A stretch of 64,000 nt of DNA from Verrucomicrobiota bacterium (lineage in GTDB: Bacteria > Verrucomicrobiota > Kiritimatiellia > SS1-B-03-39 > UBA6053): NCBI GenBank assembly GCA_020831625.1, contig JAFIGD010000019.1, positions 1 through 64,000 of the forward strand, given 5' to 3'. Positions 25,721-34,877 of the stretch are shown piece by piece (positions within the stretch are counted from its first letter, which is position 1; each line of letters begins with the position of its first letter). Position numbers and translations under genes: made by a program. A model generated the notes under the pieces. The model had not been told where the DNA came from. It did not search any database and saw only the letters and a program-made list of their open reading frames with translations.

Positions 25721-26611
25721 ATGAGCAGAGCTTTCACGGATGGATTTTCAATGGATGATCGGGATGACGGTGTGACGCTCGGCACCTGGGAGGACGTGGC
25801 GGCCGCGCATGAGCATGCCCTGGTGGTGCTGGCCATGGGATTGCCGTGCGTGGTGATCGAGGCTCCCGAACAGAGTGGCTTCTCGGTGGCCGTGGAACCA
25901 AAACATGCGCAGGCGGTTCTGATGGAGTGGCAACTGTATGATGAGGAAGCGCGCGCCAGGCCACATCCAAGACCGGCGATGGAAACACGGACACACCCGT
26001 TGCGTCTCGATGTGGCCGGCGGTTGGGTGCTCTCGCTGCTGGTGGTGTTTTTCCTTCAGGGGCGGGACCCGGCCTTGAGCGCGCGGTTTTGCAACTCGAC
26101 GACCGACATGATGGTGCATGGCGAGTGGTGGCGTCCGTTTACCTCGCTTTTCCTGCATCGGGATATGGATCATTTACTGGGGAACGCCCTGCTCGGGGGC
26201 GTGTTTTGTGTGTTGGTCGCCCAGGCGACGGGGGCGGTGCGGGGGTGGACCTTGATTCTTGCCAGCGGCACCATCGCCAACGCGCTGAATGCGGCCCTGC
26301 GGATGCCCGATGAATTCCGCTCCCTCGGCGCGTCCACCGCGACCTTTGCGGCGCTGGGCATCCTCGTGGGATACGCCACCCGGCAGGCGTGGAGGATACG
26401 TTCGTTCCGGGGATTCCGCATGCTCTTTGCCCCAATCATCGCAGGTGGCATCATGCTCAGCTGGTTCGGCGGCGGCACCCCAACGGGCAACACCGACGTC
26501 CTCGGCCACCTGCTGGGCTGCTGGGTTGGCTTTCTGGCCGGCGTGTTTTTGAGCCCTCATAGGCCAATCCCAGTCACAGTCCGTGATGCGCCCCCTGACC
26601 CCATTGCGTAG
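25721..26611 (+). CDS. Rhomboid-family intramembrane serine protease
   Basis: The 296-residue protein has a short N-terminal soluble domain (1-95, DUF2007-like by eye) and then a six-helix rhomboid core. The L1 loop WWRPFTSLFLHRDMDHLLGN carries His151 and Asn155, the catalytic serine is Ser205 in LGASTATFAALG, and the catalytic histidine is His263 in VLGHLLGCWVG. The dyad is therefore complete. The variant GAST replaces the usual GxSG, with Ala before the Ser. The gene follows the DUF3592 gene by 26 bp, probably in one operon. The substrate is unknown. Confidence 0.85.
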   Translation: MSRAFTDGFSMDDRDDGVTLGTWEDVAAAHEHALVVLAMGLPCVVIEAPEQSGFSVAVEPKHAQAVLMEWQLYDEEARARPHPRPAMETRTHPLRLDVAGGWVLSLLVVFFLQGRDPALSARFCNSTTDMMVHGEWWRPFTSLFLHRDMDHLLGNALLGGVFCVLVAQATGAVRGWTLILASGTIANALNAALRMPDEFRSLGASTATFAALGILVGYATRQAWRIRSFRGFRMLFAPIIAGGIMLSWFGGGTPTGNTDVLGHLLGCWVGFLAGVFLSPHRPIPVTVRDAPPDPIA

Positions 26612-26975
26612 ATTTTTCGTGATAATGATTTAGCGAAGTTCCCAAAAGAAGAAAACCACTTTCGGAATCGTAACCCTGATCGTCATCCTGATCGAAAAAC
26701 CTATTTTGTGGTTCGATTATGATCACGAAAAAGAATGCAAACACCACTCTCACAACGGTGGATTATTTACTCGGGCAGGCCCTGCCCAAAGACAAGGTAT
26801 GTGCCGTGACATAACTGGTATAAAACTAAAAACTTTGACTAATCAAAATAAATACTTGTGCTTATAAGTGTTTGGCATATAAAGCGAAATCATGGACGTG
26901 AAACCCACGAGGATTTTCGGTGCAGCGTGACCGGAAACTTCTCTGAACTTCAACCCCTTATTCAAGGAACTAAAC
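26612..26975 (+). promoter_or_regulatory. Intergenic region with a candidate promoter for the prepilin gene
   Basis: The AT-rich gap has TTGTGC (26856-26861), a 16-bp spacer and TATAAA (26878-26883), placing the start near 26890 and giving a leader of about 85 nt before the prepilin gene. A TTGACT at 26835 lies too far upstream for the same -10. Further left are a palindrome GGGCAGGCCCTGCCC (near 26775) and a 31-codon frame that I do not count as a gene. Confidence 0.4.
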
Positions 26976-27749
26976 ATGCAAAACCATGAACAGAACCAAG
27001 CAGAACTCGCGCGTCTGAAGCGCAAATCCAAGGAGGGTTTGACCCTTCTCGAACTCGTGGTGGTCCTCACCGTGCTCGTCGCCCTTGCCGGAATTGTGCT
27101 GCCCTCGCTGCCCAACCTCCTGCGTCAGTCCCACGTGGCCGTGTGCTCCACGAACATCCCGGAACTGAACAAGGCGGTGATCATGCATTCCACCCTCAAT
27201 ATTGGTCAACATCCCAACAACCTGGATAACCTGGTGGATGGAGACGGGGCCGGAGACGGACTTCCAGGTGGCAGTGTTGCCGCTTATGCCGGGAACCTCG
27301 CTGTACTCACCCTCACCGCCGATGAACTGGAAAGCCTGGAGGAGATCGGGATCACCGATGTGGTGATTGCCGATTGGGATAAAAACCCCACCTTCGGTGC
27401 GCACACCGGGACTCCGGCTGCGTTGGACGATACCACCGACGTGTTCATCGCATTGGATGCTCATGTCGCGGATGTGATGGGCGCGCCTACGATTGCCGGG
27501 TCCCGCTTCGTGGTCTTTGGTGTGGGACAGCAGGCCTCCATCGTCGGTGCCCGTGCCGGCGGGATCTTCGAAGCTCCGGTTCACTTCTCGGATGAAGCTG
27601 GACAGGATCCCAACAGCGTTTACTCCCGCTATGTGCTGGTGTACCGCGTGTTCGATGACGGTGAACCTGCTGAATTCGTGGGTGCCTCCGCGCTGCACGA
27701 TGACGGTCTGGAAAACGTGAACGAGCACATCGCTGAGTTCTACCTCTAA
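26976..27749 (+). CDS. Type IV prepilin-like / pseudopilin protein
   Basis: The 257-residue protein opens with a 19-residue basic leader, then the prepilin peptidase site G|LTLLELVVVLTVLVALAGIVLP: cleavage after Gly, with the conserved Glu at mature position 5. Its body is acidic with VFGVGQQASIVGAR and YVLVYRVFDDGEPAEFV. It ends with two strong terminators (27851-27924), so it is transcribed separately from the secretion operon downstream, although it shares the same leader. It may be the major, abundantly made pilin subunit. Confidence 0.8.
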   Translation: MQNHEQNQAELARLKRKSKEGLTLLELVVVLTVLVALAGIVLPSLPNLLRQSHVAVCSTNIPELNKAVIMHSTLNIGQHPNNLDNLVDGDGAGDGLPGGSVAAYAGNLAVLTLTADELESLEEIGITDVVIADWDKNPTFGAHTGTPAALDDTTDVFIALDAHVADVMGAPTIAGSRFVVFGVGQQASIVGARAGGIFEAPVHFSDEAGQDPNSVYSRYVLVYRVFDDGEPAEFVGASALHDDGLENVNEHIAEFYL

Positions 27750-27850
27750 ACCGCAGTCTTGTCTCCAACTCCGGACGTGGCGGGCACGCGCTTCTCTCTC
27801 CTTCTCGAGTGTGTAAGCCAGGGCGTGTGTCCGCGGAGTTCCTTACGAGA

Positions 27851-27877
27851 CCGGCCCGGGTCAATCCGGGCGGTTTT
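27851..27877 (+). terminator. Intrinsic terminator of the prepilin gene, first of two
   Basis: GCCCGG (27854-27859), a 6-nt loop and CCGGGC (27866-27871) are followed by GGTTTT. It lies about 100 bp after the stop of the prepilin gene. Confidence 0.75.
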
Positions 27878-27880
27878 ATT

Positions 27881-27924
27881 CCCCCGATCGGTGGTCACGT
27901 CCATGCCGGTCGGGGGACCTTTTT
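27881..27924 (+). terminator. Intrinsic terminator of the prepilin gene, second of two
   Basis: CCCCCGATCGG (27881-27891) pairs with CCGGTCGGGGG (27906-27916) with one mismatch, followed by ACCTTTTT. The tandem arrangement suggests that expression of the prepilin gene is kept separate from the secretion operon. Confidence 0.75.
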
Positions 27925-28091
27925 GATGTTGTGATGGGGATGAAGTGTTGAAGTGTTGTGATGGAGGGTCCCCTTTCCCCATTCCCTACCCCCCCATTAC
28001 CACATTACTCCATTACCCCATTACCACATTACTCCATTACCACATTACCACATTACTCCATTACCCCATTACCCTATTACCCCCCTCTCCC
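27920..28091. repeat. Dispersed low-complexity element, copy 2, with CATTAC tandem array
   Basis: It begins TTTTTGATGTTGTGATGG, then AGTGTTGAAGTGTTGTGATGG and CATTCCC, then about 90 bp (27990-28080) of degenerate tandem units CATTACNNN/ATTACTC of about 9-10 bp, and ends CCCTCTCCCAT at the very start codon of the next gene. Blocks at both ends match the copy in ectA (8588-8682). The array is the only part missing there. Confidence 0.7.
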
Positions 28092-28604
28092 ATGCTTCCC
28101 CCTCTCTCCAAAAAAGGCCTGACCCTCCTTGAACTTGTGGTTGTCCTCGTGGTGCTGGTGGCACTTTCAGGCATTGTGCTCTCCCGCCTGGGTGGCGACG
28201 GTCTGCGCGTGCGGGGGCCGGACGGACAGGAGCGCAGCGGAGCCGAGCTGGTGACGATCACCAATCTTCAACGCCTGCGCGACATCCTCGTGGGCACCCC
28301 GGATCAGCCGGGCTATCTGCAGGATGTCGGAGCCCTTCCGGAGAACCTGGAGGCTCTGATCACCCGGCCTGACGGCGTTCCCGTCTTCGACCGCGCCAGC
28401 CGCAGCGGTTGGAACGGACCCTATCTCACCGCCTCCGTGCGCGACGCCTGGGGAGAATGGGTGGTGCTGCAACAGGGAAACACCTCTAACGCCCGCCTGG
28501 TTTCCGGCGGTCCCAATCAAGAAATCGACACCCTCGACGATGCAAACGGCAGCAATCGTGTGGATGATCTGCTGCTGTTCCTATTACGTGAGGACCCCTT
28601 ATGA
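28092..28604 (+). CDS. GspG-like pseudopilin
   Basis: The 170-residue protein starts at the ATG at 28092 (MLPPLSKKGLTLLELVVVL); the frame is open through the repeat to 27945, but that translation is repetitive. Prepilin cleavage follows KKG, with Glu at +5. The C-terminal half has the major-pseudopilin pattern SGWNGPYLTASVRDAWGEW, as in GspG. The gene starts without a Shine-Dalgarno at the border of a repeat element and overlaps the next gene by 4 bp. It is the first gene of the secretion operon. Confidence 0.8.
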   Translation: MLPPLSKKGLTLLELVVVLVVLVALSGIVLSRLGGDGLRVRGPDGQERSGAELVTITNLQRLRDILVGTPDQPGYLQDVGALPENLEALITRPDGVPVFDRASRSGWNGPYLTASVRDAWGEWVVLQQGNTSNARLVSGGPNQEIDTLDDANGSNRVDDLLLFLLREDPL

Positions 28605-29350
28605 AAACCTCAAAATCCGGTTTAACCCTGCTCGAATTGGTGGTGGTCCTGGCCATTCTCGCCCTGCTTTCCGGCCTGGCCATGCGGTCGGTCACCGGAC
28701 TCTTTGAACAAAGCCGCTACGAGCAAAACGAGCGGTTGATGCGCGATCTGGAGGAGGCCCTGCTCGGCGACGCCGGGTTTGTGCGTGACATGGGGCGTCT
28801 GCCGCAAGCAACGGGCACCGATCCTTTGACCCTGCTGTCCGAACTGTGGGAACAGGGGGCTTTGCCGGATTATTCCCTGCAAACGCTCAGCGGTGTCCGC
28901 ATCGGCGGCGGATGGCGTGGCCCGTATCTGCGCCTGCCTCCGGGCGCATCCGGCCTGCGCGACGCCTATGGAACGCCCCTGGCGTTTTTCCAGCCTAACG
29001 GCGATCCGGTGGATGCCACTGGTCAAATCATTGCCCGCGTCGTCTCCAGCGGAGGTCCCCTGAACGACGAGATCGAAATCCTCCTCCCCCATGCGGGCTT
29101 TGCCTTGCCGGTGCAGGTGACCGGGGCCACGGATTCCGTGGGAATTCAGCTTTTCCGTATCGAAAATGGCCTGGTGACCCAAACCGAACAAGCTGCCACC
29201 GCCGCGCCGCTGATTTCGCACAACTTTCTTAACGTTTTGCCGGTCCCGGTGGTGCTGCGGGCGGTGCAGGGGGCGACCCAAAGCCTGCCCGTGAACCGGA
29301 TGCACACCCGCACCCCCTCCCTCCCGGTCGAACTTATTCTGGAACCCTAA
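28601..29350 (+). CDS. Second GspG-like pseudopilin
   Basis: The 249-residue protein has a short leader MKTSKSG|LTLLELVVVLAIL, a classic class III signal with Glu at +5. The sequence GGGWRGPYLRLPPGASGLRDAYGTP again recalls GspG, but with a longer C-terminal region (about 100 extra residues) of unknown role. It overlaps the previous gene by 4 bp (ATGA type). Two pseudopilins in a row in addition to the upstream prepilin would provide major and minor subunits. Confidence 0.8.
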   Translation: MKTSKSGLTLLELVVVLAILALLSGLAMRSVTGLFEQSRYEQNERLMRDLEEALLGDAGFVRDMGRLPQATGTDPLTLLSELWEQGALPDYSLQTLSGVRIGGGWRGPYLRLPPGASGLRDAYGTPLAFFQPNGDPVDATGQIIARVVSSGGPLNDEIEILLPHAGFALPVQVTGATDSVGIQLFRIENGLVTQTEQAATAAPLISHNFLNVLPVPVVLRAVQGATQSLPVNRMHTRTPSLPVELILEP

Positions 29351-29354
29351 TCCG

Positions 29355-30482
29355 ATGTCCCCATACTTCAGTCCCCGTCCCGATCACACCCTTCTTGTAC
29401 TCGATGGTCCTCATGCCCTGCGCATCGATCTGCGCCGGGGACCCACCGCGTATGAGGTCTGTTGGCTGCACCAGGCCGATGAGGAGGCCCAAAAGGAAAA
29501 CCCGCTGCGTCTGCTGGGACACCGGAAACGCCCGGCGCGTCAGGTGACCCTGCTCACCTCCGAATGCCGCAGTCTCATCGTTGAGTTGCCCAGCTATGGC
29601 CTTGGCAATGACAATCTGGAGGACATTCTGGCGCTGGAGGCGGAGCAACTGACCGGAGAATCGCGGGATCTGTGTGAATGTTGCCACATTACGCTGAAAA
29701 ACGAAGCCGAGATGAAAACCTTCCGGGTGCTGCAGATGGATCTTCAGCGGATCCTGCACTATCGCAATGAAGTGGCCGCATTCCGGGGCTGCACGCTGAC
29801 CGGGCTGGGACATCCGGGGCTCCGTCCGGAAGTGGAAGCGGATGGCATCCCCTGGGAAGACGCCAGCGCATTGACCGCCTGGGCGTCGCGCTGGGCGGAG
29901 CCTTTTCGGGTGCTGGACGGCCGCATGCAGGGGATTCCCTGCTTTCAGGTGCCGCCCAAACCGGTGGGGATGCGGCAACAGGTGCGCATTGGCGCCCTGG
30001 CTCTCCTGGGGGGGGCGGCACTGATCGGACTGGACAGCTTCGTGAAAGGTCAAAAGCTGGAAACGCTGCGGGCCGAATTGGCTGCGATTGAAGCCCCGGC
30101 AAACCGGGGGAGAGAACTGAATGAGGAGATTAACCACCTTCGGCGCGACCTGAACCGCGCTCCCGCGTCCGCACCAGGCGGGGTTCTGCACCGGAACCGT
30201 CTGGCCCTTCTTTTGACAGAACTCCGGGAAGGCGTGCAGGCGGAAGCCGCGCTGGCGGGCATTGAGCAGTCGGACACGCTGCCGGTTGTGACCCTGCTGG
30301 CCCCGACAGCGGAAGCCGCGCACCGCGTGGAGCATCGCCTGGGACCGCGCCTCGAGTCCATTGGCTGGCGCATGCGGGTTGCGGAGCGGGAGGCCACCCA
30401 TCTCTGGCCGGACGGCGGTCCGCACCGCCTGCGCCTGCGGTTGGAGCCGCTTGAGGGTTCGTTTCCCGGAGGACGCTCATGA
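29355..30482 (+). CDS. GspL/PilM-PilN-like inner-membrane assembly protein
   Basis: The 375-residue protein has an N-terminal cytoplasmic region (about 1-225) with an actin-like flavour (HTLLVLDGPHALRIDLRRG), one membrane segment (about 229-248, IGALALLGGAALIGLDSF), a heptad-rich stretch (LRAELAAIEAPANRGRELNEE) and a C-terminal periplasmic domain. This is the layout of GspL, or of PilM fused to PilN: it would recruit the ATPase to the membrane. It is placed between pseudopilins and a GspM-like gene, and it overlaps the next gene by 4 bp. Similarity is structural rather than by clear motif. Confidence 0.65.
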   Translation: MSPYFSPRPDHTLLVLDGPHALRIDLRRGPTAYEVCWLHQADEEAQKENPLRLLGHRKRPARQVTLLTSECRSLIVELPSYGLGNDNLEDILALEAEQLTGESRDLCECCHITLKNEAEMKTFRVLQMDLQRILHYRNEVAAFRGCTLTGLGHPGLRPEVEADGIPWEDASALTAWASRWAEPFRVLDGRMQGIPCFQVPPKPVGMRQQVRIGALALLGGAALIGLDSFVKGQKLETLRAELAAIEAPANRGRELNEEINHLRRDLNRAPASAPGGVLHRNRLALLLTELREGVQAEAALAGIEQSDTLPVVTLLAPTAEAAHRVEHRLGPRLESIGWRMRVAEREATHLWPDGGPHRLRLRLEPLEGSFPGGRS

Positions 30483-31048
30483 AAAAACTCACCCGGCGTG
30501 AAAAGCGGTTGATCCCCCTGCTGCCAGTGGCCGTTTTGGTCATTGGCTACATGTATATGGCCCCTTGGAAAGGACAAATCCAGGAGGTGGAAACGCGGCT
30601 GGAACGGGTAAGGAGACGGGAAATCACCCCTGCGGAACTGGCACGCCGCGAGGCGGAACTGCAGACTCTCCAGCGTCAGATGCTGGAACGCGAGCGCCTG
30701 GAAACCGCCCGCCTCCGGGAAGAGGAAAGCCTGCGGAGGCTTTGGGGATCCGCAGAGGCCAAACGGCAGGCGGCCGCGCGCCTGCACCGCGCCCTGCAGG
30801 ATCCGGGGATTCTGGTGATCCACGACCGGCCCGCCACCGCTTCGCCGCGGCTGACCAAGACCCTGCCCGCCCGGGTGCGTGAGCAGGTGGAATTGCGCGA
30901 GCTGCATTTTCTCGCCAGCTATGCCGCCGCCGACGAACTTCTTTCCCTTTTTGCCGATGAAACCCTGCCCATGCTGCCCGCGCGTTTGGAAATGACCGCC
31001 GACACGGAGCGCGGCATCCATCCCTGGAGGCTGTGGCTATGGCGTTAG
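30479..31048 (+). CDS. GspM/PilO-like inner-membrane protein
   Basis: The 189-residue protein has a basic N terminus (MKKLTRREKRL), one membrane segment (about 12-31), a long coiled coil (about 35-100, rich in E, R and L: REAELQTLQRQMLERERLE) and a small C-terminal domain. This is the GspM/PilO layout. It overlaps its neighbours on both sides, so translation is coupled throughout. In the assembly it would pair with the GspL-like protein. Confidence 0.65.
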   Translation: MKKLTRREKRLIPLLPVAVLVIGYMYMAPWKGQIQEVETRLERVRRREITPAELARREAELQTLQRQMLERERLETARLREEESLRRLWGSAEAKRQAAARLHRALQDPGILVIHDRPATASPRLTKTLPARVREQVELRELHFLASYAAADELLSLFADETLPMLPARLEMTADTERGIHPWRLWLWR

Positions 31049-32145
31049 GGCTTGCCGATATGCTTGCCGCCGTAAGCCGGAACAAGGCGTCGGACCTGCA
31101 TTTGGCCCCTGGACGTCCGCCCTTTCTGCGGGTGGACGGGAGCCTGATACCGCTGCCGGGTGCGGAAACCGTGAGTCTCACCGCAGCGGATCTGGAGCAA
31201 AACGTCCTGGAGCTGTGCCGCCACGCCGGAGCGGCGGAGGTGTTGCCCCGCAGTTCGCTCGACGGCGCCCTGCGGGCAGCCGACGGCGCCCGGTTCCGCT
31301 TTCATGTTTATCGCCGCGCCCCCGGGTTCGCAATTGCACTGCGCCGCCTGGAGGACCGCTTCCGCAGCCTCACCGAGCTGGGCCTCTCCGAATCCCTATC
31401 GCGCTGGGGAGAGCTGGGCGACGGACTGCTCCTGGTGGCCGGGCCCACCGGCAGCGGCAAAAGCACGACCCTGGCCACGCTCATCGATCTGATCAACCAG
31501 CGCCGGGCCTGCCATGTCATCACCATCGAAGATCCCATCGAATATGTGCACAGCGATCAAAAAAGCCTGGTGGATCAACGTCAGGTGGGCCTGCATACCG
31601 GCGGATTCCAGGACGCGCTGGTCGCCTCTCTGCGGCAGGATCCGGATGTGATTCTCGTGGGCGAAATCCGCGAGCGGGATACCATCCGCATCGCCCTCAC
31701 CGCCGCCGAAACCGGGCATTTGGTCTTCACCACCGTTCATGCGCCCGACTGTGCCGGTGCCCTGCAGCGGCTGGGGTCGGTCTTTCCGGCGGATGAGCAG
31801 CCGGGCGTGCTCCGTCAATTGGCCCTGAATCTCCGCGGCATTCTCACCCAGCATCTGGTGCCGGCCGACGGACCGGGACGCCGGCAGCGGCCCCGCATTC
31901 TCCTGAGCGAAATCCTGCAGGTGACCCCGGCGGCCGCGAACCTGATCGCCAACGGCAAATTCAATCAGATGCAAACCTGCATGGAGACAGGCGGCTCCGA
32001 AGGCATGCAGACCCTGGAGGAAAATCTGATCCACTGGATCCAGGAGGGCTTTCTCACCGAGGGGGCCGCCATGAGCCATACCCGGCGGCCCGCCTACCTG
32101 CGCCAGCGGCTGCAGCGTCACCCGGCGGGAAGGAGCGGACGATGA
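31039..32145 (+). CDS. PilT-like ATPase inside the secretion operon
   Basis: The 368-residue protein begins at the ATG at 31039, overlapping the previous stop. It has the PilT pattern from end to end: ADMLAAVSRNKASDLHLAPG, Walker A GPTGSGKST, the Asp box ITIEDPIEYVH, Walker B DVILVGEIRERDTI, the His box HLVFTTVHA and the C-terminal ANLIANGKFNQMQTCMETG. PilT enzymes power pilus retraction. Classical type II secretion systems have only GspE, so a PilT paralogue here is unusual. It overlaps gspE by 4 bp. Confidence 0.9.
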   Translation: MALGLADMLAAVSRNKASDLHLAPGRPPFLRVDGSLIPLPGAETVSLTAADLEQNVLELCRHAGAAEVLPRSSLDGALRAADGARFRFHVYRRAPGFAIALRRLEDRFRSLTELGLSESLSRWGELGDGLLLVAGPTGSGKSTTLATLIDLINQRRACHVITIEDPIEYVHSDQKSLVDQRQVGLHTGGFQDALVASLRQDPDVILVGEIRERDTIRIALTAAETGHLVFTTVHAPDCAGALQRLGSVFPADEQPGVLRQLALNLRGILTQHLVPADGPGRRQRPRILLSEILQVTPAAANLIANGKFNQMQTCMETGGSEGMQTLEENLIHWIQEGFLTEGAAMSHTRRPAYLRQRLQRHPAGRSGR

Positions 32146-33647
32146 GCGCGCCACTGGATTTGCGGGAAATTCAGTTTGATCCGCACTGGGCGCTGCGCTT
32201 TCCTCCGAGCCTGCTGGTGCGCCGCCGCATGATGCCGCTGCTGCGCTGGGAGAATCAGTTGCATGTGGCCGCCGCCACCGACATCGATGCGGGCAGCCGA
32301 AAGCTGTTTGAGCGGCAGGCCGGGGTTCCCGTTCGCTGGGTGCCGGCCACACCGGAGAGCCTTCAGGAGATTCTCCGGCAGCTCTACGGAGATTTGGGGC
32401 AGGCCCTGAGCCGGAACACCCCGCCCTTGCTCGTGGAGTCGCTGAACGTGGCCGACGACGACAGCGGCGGCGAGGACATGGCCGGGGTCTGCGAAAGCCT
32501 TTTGCAAAGCGGGCTTCTGCGGCGGGCCTCGGACTTGCATTTCAACGTGCTGCGCGACGGACGCACCGAAGTCCGCATGCGCGTCGACGGTCAGTTGGAG
32601 GTCCTGTCCCACTTTCCGGCCGGACTGCGGCAGGCCCTGTTCAACCGCCTGAAGATCATGGCCCGCATGGATATTGCCGAAAAGCGCGCACCGCAGGACG
32701 GTGCGTTTCGAATCAGCGGCACCGGCGGCACCCGGGTGGACGTGCGCGCCGCCGCCCTCCCGGCGCGGCACGGCGAACGGGTCACGCTGCGGCTGCTGGG
32801 AGGCGAAACCGGTTCCCTGACGCTCGACCGCCTTGGCATGGACGCGGACCAGCGCACCCTCTTCACCGAGGCCCTGGACCTGCCCCACGGCATGATGCTG
32901 ATCACCGGGCCCACCGGCAGCGGGAAAAGCACCACTCTCTACGCCGCCATCCGCCATTTGCTCGAGGGTCCGCCCCGCAACATCATGACGGTGGAAGATC
33001 CGGTGGAGTACGAAACCGAGGGCGTTGTGCAAACCGAGGTGGACACCAAGGGCGGAAAAATCGGTTTTGCCACCGCGATTCGCAGCATCCTGCGTCACGA
33101 CCCGGATGTCATCATGATCGGGGAAATCCGCGACCGCGAAACGGCCGATCTGGCCGTGCGCGCGGCCCTGACCGGGCACATGGTGTTCAGCACCCTGCAC
33201 ACCAACACCGCCGCCGGAGCCGTGACACGACTGATCGATCTGGGACTGGACCGTTTTTTGCTCGGATCGGTCCTGCGGCTGGTGGTGGCCCAGCGCCTGG
33301 CCCGCCGTCTCTGTCCGAACTGCCGGGAGGAGCGTCCGCTTACGGAAGCCGAGGCCCGCCGGCTTCACCGCGAGACCCTGGAAGGATCGCCCCATGCGGT
33401 CGCGCCCGGCTGTCTGCATTGCGCCGGAAAAGGGTACATCGGCCGCGTGGGCCTCTTTGAATGCCTGCCTGTCCATGGCACCCTTTCCGAACACATCAGC
33501 CGTGCCCCCCTGCAGGGACTGGAGCACGAACTGGAACCCCTTGCCCGCGGGGAAGGCCATCGCAGTCTGTTTGAAGACGCGATTCGAAAACTGCACCGGG
33601 GCGATGTCCCACTCGACGACATCCTTCGCGCCACCCTGGAGCTCTAA
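32142..33647 (+). CDS. gspE: Type II secretion / pilus assembly ATPase
   Basis: The 501-residue ATPase has an N-terminal region (about 1-110), Walker A GPTGSGKST, the Asp box TVEDPVEYETEG, Walker B DVIMIGEIRDRETAD and the His box HMVFSTLHTNTAAG. A zinc-binding tetracysteine follows (LCPNC ... CLHC), diagnostic for GspE/PilB rather than PilT. It powers pseudopilus extension at the inner membrane. The N-terminal domain is shorter than in PilB. It starts within the stop of the PilT-like gene and ends 3 bp before gspF. Confidence 0.92.
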   Translation: MSAPLDLREIQFDPHWALRFPPSLLVRRRMMPLLRWENQLHVAAATDIDAGSRKLFERQAGVPVRWVPATPESLQEILRQLYGDLGQALSRNTPPLLVESLNVADDDSGGEDMAGVCESLLQSGLLRRASDLHFNVLRDGRTEVRMRVDGQLEVLSHFPAGLRQALFNRLKIMARMDIAEKRAPQDGAFRISGTGGTRVDVRAAALPARHGERVTLRLLGGETGSLTLDRLGMDADQRTLFTEALDLPHGMMLITGPTGSGKSTTLYAAIRHLLEGPPRNIMTVEDPVEYETEGVVQTEVDTKGGKIGFATAIRSILRHDPDVIMIGEIRDRETADLAVRAALTGHMVFSTLHTNTAAGAVTRLIDLGLDRFLLGSVLRLVVAQRLARRLCPNCREERPLTEAEARRLHRETLEGSPHAVAPGCLHCAGKGYIGRVGLFECLPVHGTLSEHISRAPLQGLEHELEPLARGEGHRSLFEDAIRKLHRGDVPLDDILRATLEL

Positions 33648-33650
33648 GTC

Positions 33651-34862
33651 ATGCCCTGGTACACCTATCATGCATTGGATTCAAACGGCGAGCCGCAACA
33701 CGGCACGATCGAGGCGGAAACCCTGTCCGCCGCCCGCTGGGCCCTGCGGGAGGACAAGCTGCGAACCCGCGAACTGCGCGAGTGCGATCCGCCTCCCTCC
33801 TGGCTGCGGCTGCCGGATCCACGGGCCCTCATGCCGGTCAAATCAGTGCAGGTGGAGGTGAGCCTCCGCCAGTTGGCCATGATGCTCCGCTCGGGGCTGC
33901 CGCTGCTGGCATCGCTCGAAACCCTGATCGAGCAGGCCCCCGGGCCGGGAATGCGCCGGGTCTGGGCCCGGGTGCGGGACCGCGTCGAGCAGGGCGGCAG
34001 TCTTGCCGACGCGCTCGAAACGCAGCGCCCCTTTGGCCATGCCACCGTTCAGCTGGCCCGGCTGGGCGAGGAAAGCGGGAACCTGGATCTTGTCCTGCGC
34101 CGCGCAGCCGACAGCATGGAAAAGCGGCGAATTCTCAAACAGACCACGATCAACGCGCTGCTCTATCCCATCATCACCCTCGTTTCCGCCATCGGCATCG
34201 CCAGCTACATGGTGCTGGGCGTGATCCCGCAAATGGAACGCTTTCTGAATGCGCTGGGACGCAGACTCCCGCCCATCACCCAGTCCCTGCTCGATTTTTC
34301 CAACCTCATTCAGCGCCATGCCGGAAATCTCCTGGTCACGCTGGTCATGAGTGTGGTGGTGTTCACGGGCGTGTTTCTCTGGCCGCCGGGACGCTTGCGG
34401 ATCGACCGCGCCCTCCTGCGGATTCCCTTGATCGGCGGCATCCTCCGCACCGCCGCCACCGCCCTGTTTTCCAGGTCCATGAGCATCCTGCTGCAAAGCG
34501 GCATCCCCCTGCTGGAGGGACTTCGCGCGGTGCAGCGGCTGCACAACAACCGCTGGATTGCGGCCCGCCTGGATCATGCGCGGCGGGAGGTCATGGACGG
34601 CCATCCGCTGTCCGAACCGCTGGCCGCGCCGTTCACCTACACCCCCATGCTGCCCCGCATGGTGGCGGTGGGCGAAGCCGGCGGCACCCTCGATGAGGTG
34701 CTCGAAGAAGTCGCCGATTTTCATGAGGAAAGCCTCGCCCATCTGATCAAACAACTCAGCGCCCTCATTGAGCCGGCCATTATTTTCTTCGTCGGCGGCA
34801 TCGTCGGCTACGTGTACATCGCTTTTTTTGTCGGACTCTTTGCCGCCACCGGCGGCCGTTAA
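33651..34862 (+). CDS. gspF: Type II secretion inner-membrane platform protein
   Basis: The 403-residue protein has an N-terminal cytoplasmic region (MPWYTYHALDSNGEPQHGTIEAE), two GspF domains (about 60-190 and 265-390) with LAMMLRSGLPLLASLETL and FSRSMSILLQSGIPLLEGLRAV, and three membrane segments (about 170-195, 220-245, 370-395). It is the polytopic core on which GspE acts. Length and motifs are typical. Confidence 0.93.
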   Translation: MPWYTYHALDSNGEPQHGTIEAETLSAARWALREDKLRTRELRECDPPPSWLRLPDPRALMPVKSVQVEVSLRQLAMMLRSGLPLLASLETLIEQAPGPGMRRVWARVRDRVEQGGSLADALETQRPFGHATVQLARLGEESGNLDLVLRRAADSMEKRRILKQTTINALLYPIITLVSAIGIASYMVLGVIPQMERFLNALGRRLPPITQSLLDFSNLIQRHAGNLLVTLVMSVVVFTGVFLWPPGRLRIDRALLRIPLIGGILRTAATALFSRSMSILLQSGIPLLEGLRAVQRLHNNRWIAARLDHARREVMDGHPLSEPLAAPFTYTPMLPRMVAVGEAGGTLDEVLEEVADFHEESLAHLIKQLSALIEPAIIFFVGGIVGYVYIAFFVGLFAATGGR

Positions 34863-34877
34863 CCCAAGGAATTCTTT

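Noticed and set aside
26718-26813. 31-codon frame (MITKKNANTTLTTVDYLLGQ...)
   Set aside because: No Shine-Dalgarno, no homology recognised and a palindrome inside; too little support.
27990-28082. CRISPR-like array
   Set aside because: Units are 9-10 bp and degenerate, with no spacers and no cas genes; it is a simple tandem repeat.
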